Part shown: positions 57,225 through 64,000 of the stretch, piece after piece
Position numbering within the stretch: the stretch's first letter is position 1
Layout of the letters: each line of letters starts with the position of its first letter
Source of the DNA: Pelobacter sp. UBA6812
GTDB lineage: Bacteria > Desulfobacterota > Desulfuromonadia > Desulfuromonadales > Syntrophotaleaceae
Length of the DNA stretch: 64,000 bases
Direction of reading: 5' to 3'
NCBI GenBank assembly: GCA_002452265.1
Contig: DKEW01000055.1
Location: forward strand, 18,255 to 82,254
Position numbers and translations under genes: made by a program
Notes under the pieces: generated by a model
Databases searched by the model: none
What the model saw: only the letters and a program-made list of their open reading frames with translations
What the model was told of the DNA's origin: nothing

Positions 57225-57550
57225 TCAGACATTTGGTTCCGTTCTATTTCTGAGTTTGATCATGGGTGCCGGCAAGCTCCTGTTCCCTAGATCCTCCTGA
57301 CACTCTTCGGCCGGAATCGGATAGCTCAGGTAATATCCCTGGCCTATCTGGCAACCCCGATTTTTTTAAAAGACTTTTTGATATTCCGTTTCGATGCCTT
57401 CCGCAATAACCCCCAGTTTAAGGGTGTTGGCAAGGGCGATACTGCCCTCTGCCAGCGCGCCATTACCCTCACCCTGATTGAGTTTACTGATAAACGATCA
57501 GTCGATCTTGAGATTGTTGATGGGGAAGTTTTCCCGGCAGGTTGCTTCGG
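57225..57550 (-). pseudogene. Decayed C-terminal fragment of an EAL-domain protein
   Basis: Read on the - strand: FPINNLKID, then a stop codon where EAL proteins have IDRSFI (CGA to TGA), then ANTLKLGVIAEGIETEYQKVF, a frameshift in a T-run near 57361-57375, then GCQIGQGYYLSYPIPAEE and a stop at 57225. These are the last motifs of a c-di-GMP phosphodiesterase (KIDxxF, AEGVET, CDxxQGYYxxxPxPAEE). The N-terminal part is gone. It lies 17 bases downstream of ackA on the same strand. Confidence 0.82.
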
Positions 57551-57566
57551 CAGATCGGCGGGATGG

Positions 57567-58829
57567 TCAACGGGGTCCGTAGCCGGGTTGGGCGAAGGAA
57601 TAGTTGAATTCCATGTGGTCGGCGTAGCTTCCATCGAGAATAGCAGCGACGTCTTCTATGAAAACCTGTTCTTCATCGGTCGGGATGACGAAGACCTTTA
57701 TGGGGGATGTGTCGCTGGAGATGAGCGATTCTTTGCTGTCTGCCAGTTTGCGGTTGCGTTGTTTGTCGAGATCAATGCCGATATGCTGCATATTCTGCAG
57801 TGCCATTTCCCGAATAAGGGCGGAACGCTCTCCGACTCCGGCGGTAAACACTACGGCATCGAGGGGGCCTACCGCCGCCAGGTAGGCTCCGATGTACTTG
57901 CGCAGCCGATAACTTTCGATTTCCAGGCACAACTGGCAACGGGGATCGCCGTTTTGTGCCGCTGTGATGACGTCCCGCCGGTCGGTGTAACGCCCTGTAA
58001 TACCCAACACGCCGCTTTTTTTGTTGAGCAGTGTGTCCATCTCGTCCGAGGAGAGGTTTTCCATCTTCATCATGAAATGCGGGATGGCCGGGTCGATATC
58101 CCCGCAGCGCGTTCCCATCACGGCGCCTTCCAGGGGGGTGAGGCCCATGCTGGTATCGATGGAGATGCCGTTACGGATGGCACAGTGAGAGACCCCGTTG
58201 CCGATGTGCATGGTGATCAGATTGCAGTCGCGGGCATGTTTGCCAAGCAGGGCCGCTGCCCGTTTCGATACATAGAGGTGGGAAGTGCCGTGAAACCCGT
58301 AACGTCGTACGCGGTAATGTTCGTACCATTCGTAGGGCAGGGCGTAAATGTAGGCATGTTTGGGCATGGTCTGGTGAAAAGCCGTATCGAAAATGGCGAC
58401 GCTTGGCACGGTTGGCAGGGCAGCGCGTACCGCCTCGATCCCTGCGATGTTGGGTGGGTTATGCAGCGGAGCAAGGTGGGCAACCTCGCGGATGGTCGCC
58501 AGGACCTCATCGTCGATACGTACCGAACAGGTGAATTTTTCGCCGCCATGCACCACGCGGTGGCCAACGGCTGAAATGGCCTCGATGTTGTCGATAACCG
58601 CCTGTGCGCCTTCGGTCAGCGTCTGCAGGATCAGGCCGATGGCGGTGTGATGGTCGGGACATTCCTGTTCCAGTCGGTAATCTTCTCTGCCGGGAACATT
58701 CTGAATGATGAATGAGCCTCCGACAATGACCCGTTCGACACCTCCTTTGGCGAGTATTTGTTTGTTGGTCCAATCATAGAGATTATATTTGACCGACGAG
58801 CTGCCGCAATTCAGTGCCAGTATGATCAC
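57567..58829 (-). CDS. ackA: Acetate kinase
   Basis: A 420-aa ASKHA-fold kinase that converts acetyl phosphate and ADP to acetate and ATP. It begins LALNCGSSSVKYNLYD (ATP site), has GHRVVHGGEKF, MGLTPLEGAVMGTRCGDIDP, VFTAGVGERS and a catalytic Asp in FDTAFHQTMP. The first signature places the start at ATG 58829. It has no pta partner in this window. Along with the satP-like transporter it supports acetate-producing fermentation. Confidence 0.97.
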   Translation of the reverse strand: MIILALNCGSSSVKYNLYDWTNKQILAKGGVERVIVGGSFIIQNVPGREDYRLEQECPDHHTAIGLILQTLTEGAQAVIDNIEAISAVGHRVVHGGEKFTCSVRIDDEVLATIREVAHLAPLHNPPNIAGIEAVRAALPTVPSVAIFDTAFHQTMPKHAYIYALPYEWYEHYRVRRYGFHGTSHLYVSKRAAALLGKHARDCNLITMHIGNGVSHCAIRNGISIDTSMGLTPLEGAVMGTRCGDIDPAIPHFMMKMENLSSDEMDTLLNKKSGVLGITGRYTDRRDVITAAQNGDPRCQLCLEIESYRLRKYIGAYLAAVGPLDAVVFTAGVGERSALIREMALQNMQHIGIDLDKQRNRKLADSKESLISSDTSPIKVFVIPTDEEQVFIEDVAAILDGSYADHMEFNYSFAQPGYGPR

Positions 58830-59011
58830 GTTGTCCTCCCGGGTTGCAGTATAATTAAAAACCTAACAAGAATTTAGGGAAATGCAACGAGGTCATCGCG
58901 GCCGTTGCCATGCTTGCGGCGTAAAAAAACTGCTGCGAATCGTTCATGGCACGTTATACTTTTTGACATTGTTCGGGGATATTCACGACGGCTTCATTAA
59001 GGAGGATAACC

Positions 59012-59455
59012 ATGCAAAGATCGGTCTGGGTATTGGCTATGGCATGTTTGGGAATGGGGGTGTTACTGGCTGCCGGTTGCGGTCGCGAGGAGCCTCAGGA
59101 GAACGGTGTGGCCGTTTCGCAAACCGAAGCGATGCCCATGGAACATGATATGGGAGCAGGGATGGATGCCATGCAAGGGATGGATCACGACATGATGGCT
59201 GCAACCGCCGCTACGGATGATGGCGCTGCCCTGTTTCAACAACACTGCGCCGTGTGTCACCCCGGTGGCAGCAATATCATTAACCCTGCCAAGCCTCTTG
59301 ACCGGCAGACCCTGGAAAAAAACGGCATAACCTCCGCGAAGGATATTCTGGCGATCGTGCGCAAACCCGGCCCGGGCATGACGCCATTCGGCCCGGAGCT
59401 GTTGTCCGACAAAGAAGTGGAGCAAGTGGCCGAGTATATCCTGTCAACCTACTGA
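59012..59455 (+). CDS. Monohaem cytochrome c lipoprotein with Met/His-rich linker
   Basis: A 147-aa exported protein. A lipoprotein signal ends at LLAAGC (Cys about residue 23). A linker (about 40-70) is rich in Met, His and Asp (MEHDMGAGMDAMQGMDHDMM), suggesting metal binding. The class I cytochrome domain has the CAVCH haem motif (about residue 83) and a Met ligand candidate in GPGMTPFGPEL. It could carry electrons at the cell surface. AAGGAGGA upstream is strong. Confidence 0.88.
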   Translation: MQRSVWVLAMACLGMGVLLAAGCGREEPQENGVAVSQTEAMPMEHDMGAGMDAMQGMDHDMMAATAATDDGAALFQQHCAVCHPGGSNIINPAKPLDRQTLEKNGITSAKDILAIVRKPGPGMTPFGPELLSDKEVEQVAEYILSTY

Positions 59456-59472
59456 TCCTGGGCGCGGGTTGA

Positions 59473-59688
59473 TCATGAATGGCGCTTTCTGGCTCTGCGG
59501 TCGACAAGGTAGGCGATGAGCATGCCGAGGACCATCCCCACTAGCAAGGTTATGAGCAGCAGAGCAGCCAGCGGGGCTGTCATGGTCAGGTAAAGGATTC
59601 TGACCGGTACTTCAACGGTATTTTGCAGGATGATAATTATGGCCAGCACGGCCAGGATGAAGAAAGTGTAGAGTTTCAGGTTTTTCAT
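59473..59688 (-). CDS. LapA-domain (DUF1049) small membrane protein
   Basis: A 71-aa protein with two membrane helices (about residues 6-22 and 39-61) and a basic tail (DRRARKR). The pattern AVLAIIIILQNTVEVPVRILYLTMTAPLAALLLITLLVGMVLGML is the LapA/DUF1049 family linked to lipopolysaccharide assembly. Start ATG 59688 was chosen because the extended upstream frame is not conserved-looking. Confidence 0.85.
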   Translation of the reverse strand: MKNLKLYTFFILAVLAIIIILQNTVEVPVRILYLTMTAPLAALLLITLLVGMVLGMLIAYLVDRRARKRHS

Positions 59689-59779
59689 AACAGACGTCTC
59701 CCCGGGCGGCTCGTCAGAGCCGCCTTTGTTTGTCTTGCATGACGAGAGTTTTATGTTTGCAGCCGTGTTGCCGGCATTG

Positions 59780-60991
59780 TCAGGCGGCGATTTCTCCCGC
59801 TTTTTGCAGAGCGCGTCTGGCAAGCAGCGGGCCGATCAGCTCATGGATAACCGTAGCGCCCAGGATCACACTCATGACGGTATCGGCTACCTCCACAAAA
59901 TCGGGGTTGCTCTTGAGTAACAGGGCCAGGCCTATAACGATACCACCCTGGGGCAATAGCCCCCAGAACAGGTGGCGTTTCACCTGTATCGAAGCATGAG
60001 AAAGGGCTGCGCCGGTTCGGCTGCCCAGCCATTTTCCAAGACTGCGCAGCACGACGAAACCGACGATCAAAGCTACGCTGGTCCCCAGCATTTTAAAGTC
60101 GAGCAACATGCCGCTGAGGGTAAAGAACAGGGCAAAGATCAACTCCTCCGTATAACGCTCGAGCATTTTAAAAATCATTTGGCGGCGCGGATTAAAGTTG
60201 GCTACTACTGTGCCCATGCTCAGAGTACCCAGGAGTTCATCCCCACCGAATAAATGAACAGTACCGAAAACCAGCGTCAGGGCGGCGAAGATCAGAACAA
60301 TTAACGCCCCCTCCGTTTCCCTGCGAAAAAGTTCCGTCAAGATATTGAATGCCAGCCCGCCCGTAACCCCGATACCAAGGCCGATCAGAATCATGCTGGT
60401 TGGATACCATAACAACATGCCCAGTTTGGTGCCAGGTGCCGCAGCCAGCAGACTGGCAAGGCTGGTCGCCAGGGAAAAGTTGAGGATTGCCAGGACGTCA
60501 TCCAGGGCAGCCACGCCCATGATGGTAGTGGTGACATCTCCGCGGGCCCTGTATTCATGGGCGACAGCCAGGGTTGCTGATGGGTCGGTCGGGGTCGCTA
60601 GCGGCGCCAGCAGCAGCGCCAATAGCGGCGGGACGGGCCATCCCAGCAGCCAGCCGACGACAAACATGCCGGTGCCAACGGCCAGCATGGCGGTCTGCGC
60701 TTCCCCAATGGCGATCCAGAGGATACTGCGTCCCAGTCGCTTAATATGAGAAAAAAGCAGTGATCCCCCGACCGAAAAAGTGATGAAGGCCAGGGCCAGG
60801 TTGGTGATGAATTCGGTGTGACCGGTAAAATCACGGGGAATGATCGGCACCAGTCGCGGGTTGAGCGCGATGCCGGCCAGGATGTATCCGGTTATTTTGG
60901 GCAGGTTGAAGACGCGGGCGGTTTCGCCGCCAACCAGGGCGCCCAACAGGATGATGCCGACAATCAGGGTTGTATCCATGCCATGACTCAT
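59780..60991 (-). CDS. CPA2-family cation:proton antiporter
   Basis: A 403-aa inner-membrane transporter with about 12-13 helices. It has LALLLAPLATPTDPSATLAVAHEY, GVAALDDVLAILNFSLATSL (paired Asp of the ion site) and a conserved Gly-rich end. No TrkA-N domain is fused. It probably exchanges sodium or potassium for protons; the ion cannot be told. It lies 29 bases downstream of the nnr gene in the same direction. Confidence 0.88.
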   Translation of the reverse strand: MSHGMDTTLIVGIILLGALVGGETARVFNLPKITGYILAGIALNPRLVPIIPRDFTGHTEFITNLALAFITFSVGGSLLFSHIKRLGRSILWIAIGEAQTAMLAVGTGMFVVGWLLGWPVPPLLALLLAPLATPTDPSATLAVAHEYRARGDVTTTIMGVAALDDVLAILNFSLATSLASLLAAAPGTKLGMLLWYPTSMILIGLGIGVTGGLAFNILTELFRRETEGALIVLIFAALTLVFGTVHLFGGDELLGTLSMGTVVANFNPRRQMIFKMLERYTEELIFALFFTLSGMLLDFKMLGTSVALIVGFVVLRSLGKWLGSRTGAALSHASIQVKRHLFWGLLPQGGIVIGLALLLKSNPDFVEVADTVMSVILGATVIHELIGPLLARRALQKAGEIAA

Positions 60992-61020
60992 TTCGCAGGC
61001 GATTTGGTCGCAGGCTCCAT

Positions 61021-62595
61021 CTAAACTGGTGAGGGCCCGGCGTAACGGTGAGAAAGCTGTGCGGGCCAGCCCTGCCGATCGTGTTTCAGGGCCTGCGGCA
61101 GAAGGTTAAGCATGTCCTGGGCGGTCATGCCGTCTTCCCCCTGCCTCAACGCGGCAAGATCCCCGGCTGCGCCGTGCAGGAAAACCCCCTTGCACACAGC
61201 TTGTTCCAGGCTAAGACCGAGTCCGTGCATAGCGGCGATGGTGCCGGTCAATACATCGCCGGAGCCGGCCGAGGCCATGCCGCTGTTACCGCTGAGGTTG
61301 ATGAATACACGTCCGTCCGGGCAGCCGATGAGGGTATGGGCGCCCTTGAGGACGATGAGGACGTTCAAGTCCGCCGCGGTCCGTTGTACGCTTCCGATGC
61401 GATCCCTTTCCAAGGCTTCGATGCTCTGGTCGGTCAGTCGCGACATTTCGCCCATATGAGGGGTGAGCACGGTGGGTGCCCGGCGTTGGCGCACCACATC
61501 CGGATTTTGGCAGATGGCGGTAATGCCGTCGCCGTCGATGAGTAAGGGGCGCTCGATAGCGGCTATCAGATCCCGTGCCAGTTGTTGGGTTTCCGCTTCA
61601 AGGGACAAGCCCGGTCCAATCACCGTCATGTCGAGTTCATTGGCCAGTTTAAGCAGGGTGTCCCGGTTCGACAACGCGATGCTGCCCATGGCGGTGCTTT
61701 GCTGGGGTAAAAATACGATTTCGCTGCCTTTCATGGCGATAAACGGCGTGATGACGGCCGGTGCGGCAAGACGGCTGTAGCCGCCACCCGCTTTGAGATA
61801 GGACAATGCGGCAAAATAGGGGGCACCCAGGTAACCGGCGGCGCCTGCAATAAACAGGGCCTGGCCGAAACTTCCCTTGTGACCGGTATCGGATCGTTGT
61901 GGCAAAGGTGGCGGGGTGTTGATGGCGACTTTAAGTTCATCGCTGTGCTGCAAGGCCAGAGGGAAGGATATATGACTGACGTGCAACCGCCCTCCAAGGG
62001 CAAAGCCGGGGTAGACGAGATTACCGATTTTTGGCAGGCCGAAGCTCACCGTATGCGTGGCTTGGATAGCACAGCCGAGTATCTGGCCGGTATTGCCCTC
62101 CACTCCGGATGGGATGTCGAGGCTCAAAACCGGCTTGCCGCAGGCATTGACGGCTTCGATTACTTCCCGGTGCAATCCGGCGACATCGCGGGCGAGGCCG
62201 GTGCCGAAGATGGCATCGATCACGGCGGCACAATGGGCCAGTTCCGCGGTGAGACCTGTTGTGCTGACGAGTTCCCTTATGGTCACCGGCAACCGACGAA
62301 TGATGTCGAGGTTAAGCCGCGCAGCTCCGCAAAATCTCTCGGCGTCTCCAAGTATCATCACCGTAGGCATGCCGCCGGCCGAATGAATCTTGCGTGCGAC
62401 GACAAAGCCATCGCCGCCATTGTTGCCAAGCCCGCAAAAGACCATGAACTTGCGGCCCTGTATGGGACCCATCTTTTCCAGAACGGAGAAGGCGGCGTGT
62501 CCGGCGTTTTCCATGAGAATCTCTTCGGGGATGCCGTACTCCTCGATGGCGGCGCGATCCATGGCGCGCATCTGGTTGACCTGGCTGACTTTCAT
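61021..62595 (-). CDS. nnr: Bifunctional NAD(P)HX epimerase/dehydratase
   Basis: A 524-aa repair enzyme. The N-terminal YjeF_N epimerase domain (about 1-215) has MENAG and FCGLGNNGGDGFVVAR. The C-terminal ADP/ATP-dependent dehydratase (about 230-510) has VLTPHMGEMSRLT, then NLSGNSGMASAGSGDVLTG with the catalytic Asp. It restores hydrated NAD(P)H. ATG 62595 is preferred because AGGGAGGG lies upstream at good spacing; ATG 62649 has no support. Confidence 0.94.
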   Translation of the reverse strand: MKVSQVNQMRAMDRAAIEEYGIPEEILMENAGHAAFSVLEKMGPIQGRKFMVFCGLGNNGGDGFVVARKIHSAGGMPTVMILGDAERFCGAARLNLDIIRRLPVTIRELVSTTGLTAELAHCAAVIDAIFGTGLARDVAGLHREVIEAVNACGKPVLSLDIPSGVEGNTGQILGCAIQATHTVSFGLPKIGNLVYPGFALGGRLHVSHISFPLALQHSDELKVAINTPPPLPQRSDTGHKGSFGQALFIAGAAGYLGAPYFAALSYLKAGGGYSRLAAPAVITPFIAMKGSEIVFLPQQSTAMGSIALSNRDTLLKLANELDMTVIGPGLSLEAETQQLARDLIAAIERPLLIDGDGITAICQNPDVVRQRRAPTVLTPHMGEMSRLTDQSIEALERDRIGSVQRTAADLNVLIVLKGAHTLIGCPDGRVFINLSGNSGMASAGSGDVLTGTIAAMHGLGLSLEQAVCKGVFLHGAAGDLAALRQGEDGMTAQDMLNLLPQALKHDRQGWPAQLSHRYAGPSPV

Positions 62596-62911
62596 GGGGG
62601 ATCCCTCCCTGGAGCAGGCACCGTCCTGGTCGGTGCGGCGGGTCATCAAAGCAGGCTTGCATACGAAAACCAGACGCTGCCACGGAGCTGAATAGAATCG
62701 CTGTGCGCTGTTGGTTCCTTCAGGATGATATCACGCGCTTGATGCGAAGCAACACGGGCGGAGACTGGCTGATGTTGCCAAAATCAAGGAGATCTTAGCG
62801 TATAACAGGTACAGGAGTCAAAACCCGCGAGGCGGATAAAGGCAATATTTTCGATTACCTTGCAACTCTGCCAGAGAGTGTTGGTCTTTGCAGATTCGCT
62901 AACATGGCAGG
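62596..62911. other. Intergenic region, nnr/GGDEF
   Basis: A 316-base stretch between the two - strand genes. It should contain the nnr promoter and the end of the GGDEF transcript. I see no convincing terminator, RNA gene or coding frame. Confidence 0.45.
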
Positions 62912-64000
62912 TCAGGCGATGCAGTTACGCCCCTTGCTTTTGGCTCGGTAGAGGGCTTTGTCTGCCTGTTCGAAAAGTTGCTGAGGCTCGAATTGCGGTG
63001 ACGGTGTAATGGTAGCGATGCCGATGCTGACGGTAACGATCGGTGCGACCTTTGACGCGGCGTGGGGAATGTCCAGTATGGCAATGCGCTGTTGAATGCG
63101 CTGGGCAAACAGGTGCGCTTTTTCGTCATTTAATCCGGGCAACAACAGGATGAATTCTTCGCCGCCGTAACGGGCTGCCAGATCGGAGGAGCGGTGGGCT
63201 AATTCTGACAGTACACCAGCGATGGCTTTCAGGCATTGGTTGCCGGCCTGGTGGCCATAGGTATCGTTGTACTGTTTGAAATAATCGACATCGCATAAAA
63301 TCAGAGACAACGGTTCCTGTCGGCGTTGCATCAGCCCCCACATCTGCTGTAAAAATCCTTCGAAATGTGTGTAGTTGGCAAGCTGGGTCAGACCGTCCAT
63401 CAGTGACAGGGCCTGCAGTCTATGATTTGCCTTGCGCAGGGCGGCATTGGCGTGACCCAGGTCACGGGTGCGTTTGGCGACGCGTTTTTCCAGTAACTGA
63501 TTCTGGCAGGCAATCTGCTCCGTAAGGTTTTCATTGTTGTTGAATATGCCCTCTACGGTGTTGAACCACGGTTGCCAGCAGCGGGGCACTCTGATCTCAG
63601 GCCTGGGCTGACGCCGGCTCAGGGCCAGCATGAATTTCAGGAAAACCTTTGAGGGGCGAACGATGTAGATGTGCGTAATGAATATCCATACTGATACGAC
63701 CAGAAACAATTCCACCATTGGAAACAACGGGCCAGTTCCGAGCTGCTGAGCTGCCTGTATCCAGGTCGGGTTGCGACGGTAAAAAATCAATTGCCAGGGG
63801 GCTTGTTGCAGAGGCAGGCGCAAAACGCTATAGGTCCCCCCATTGCGCAGCTGCCCCGCCGGGATGGCAGCGAAATCCTCCAGATCCCCCTGAAGATCTG
63901 CGGGGAGAATATCTCTCAGGCGCAGATCTTGGGCAGAATTTACGGTGATGCGGGTCGGAGAGGCCAGTAGTTGCCCCTGGTCATCGATCAGTAGCAGTAT
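62912..64000 (-). CDS. Diguanylate cyclase (GGDEF), partial at 5' end
   Basis: The open frame runs to the window edge, so the N-terminus is missing; 363 residues are visible. The first part (LLLLIDDQGQLLASPTRITVNS...) looks like the end of a periplasmic dCache-type sensor. A membrane helix follows (FPMVELFLVVSVWIFITHIYI), then a coiled linker (NQLLEKRVAKRTRDLGHANAALRKANHRLQ) and a GGDEF domain with DVDYFKQYNDTYGHQAGN, ARYGGEEF (active) and RSSD five residues before it (product-inhibition I-site). It should make c-di-GMP. Confidence 0.93.
   Translation of the reverse strand: MLLLIDDQGQLLASPTRITVNSAQDLRLRDILPADLQGDLEDFAAIPAGQLRNGGTYSVLRLPLQQAPWQLIFYRRNPTWIQAAQQLGTGPLFPMVELFLVVSVWIFITHIYIVRPSKVFLKFMLALSRRQPRPEIRVPRCWQPWFNTVEGIFNNNENLTEQIACQNQLLEKRVAKRTRDLGHANAALRKANHRLQALSLMDGLTQLANYTHFEGFLQQMWGLMQRRQEPLSLILCDVDYFKQYNDTYGHQAGNQCLKAIAGVLSELAHRSSDLAARYGGEEFILLLPGLNDEKAHLFAQRIQQRIAILDIPHAASKVAPIVTVSIGIATITPSPQFEPQQLFEQADKALYRAKSKGRNCIA

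Overview
The window looks like chromosome of an anaerobic, Gram-negative member of the Desulfuromonadales (Pelobacter/Syntrophotalea/Desulfuromonas type). This is inferred from gene content: an acetate/succinate-type transporter and acetate kinase, a c-type cytochrome lipoprotein, a c-di-GMP-I riboswitch in front of cheW, a GGDEF protein, LolA and OmpA-type envelope proteins, a type A RNase P RNA, and GC-rich operons with many 4-bp ATGA overlaps. Species is not determined.

Region 1 (1-6999) is housekeeping: the 3' end of a tRNA, a Nif3/DUF34 protein, a zinc-ribbon coiled-coil protein, rnpB, a YkgJ-type Cys-cluster protein, a LOG-family protein, a zinc-ribbon NUDIX hydrolase, a four-repeat S1 protein and, convergent, a SlyD-like isomerase and a DUF1653 protein.

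Region 2 (7378-25260) is one tightly chained + strand operon of about 18 kb that resembles aryl polyene (APE) clusters. It holds a ketoreductase, three complete ketosynthases plus a chain-length-factor-like partner, two ACPs, two hot-dog dehydratases, a thioesterase, two different acyltransferases, a GT2-DUF2062 glycosyltransferase, an AMP-ligase, and a LolA/MMPL/DUF3261 export set. It also holds two enzymes I would not expect in a plain APE cluster: a CrtI-like FAD oxidoreductase and a radical SAM/SPASM protein. Two tiny coupled ORFs sit in it. One encodes what looks like the C-terminal A10 tail of a lost adenylate-forming enzyme. The product is probably an acylated, possibly glycosylated, exported polyene-type lipid.

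Region 3 (25542-27891, - strand) holds a CvfB-like S1 protein and purB.

Region 4 (28097-33749) is accessory DNA. It starts with the C-terminal fragment of an integron-type integrase. A cassette array follows: six small + strand genes (HExxH protein, alpha-helical protein, membrane protein, GNAT, PH-like, HAD), most followed by an attC-like inverted-repeat site. A RAYT-type transposase element with perfect 26-bp inverted repeats has landed between cassettes, amid fragments of other REP-type transposases.

Region 5 (33885-64000) is mostly core again: a PBP1C/alpha-2-macroglobulin pair, a chemoreceptor, riboswitch-controlled cheW, an OmpA porin with calcium-type repeats, a LemA/GIDE pair, a YeiP-type EF-P paralogue, an acetate transporter, uvrC, malQ, a degenerate FolE2-like protein, a decayed EAL fragment next to ackA, a cytochrome c lipoprotein, a LapA protein, a CPA2 antiporter, NAD(P)HX repair enzyme, and a partial GGDEF protein running off the end. 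Intergenic DNA carries at least three families of inverted repeats.
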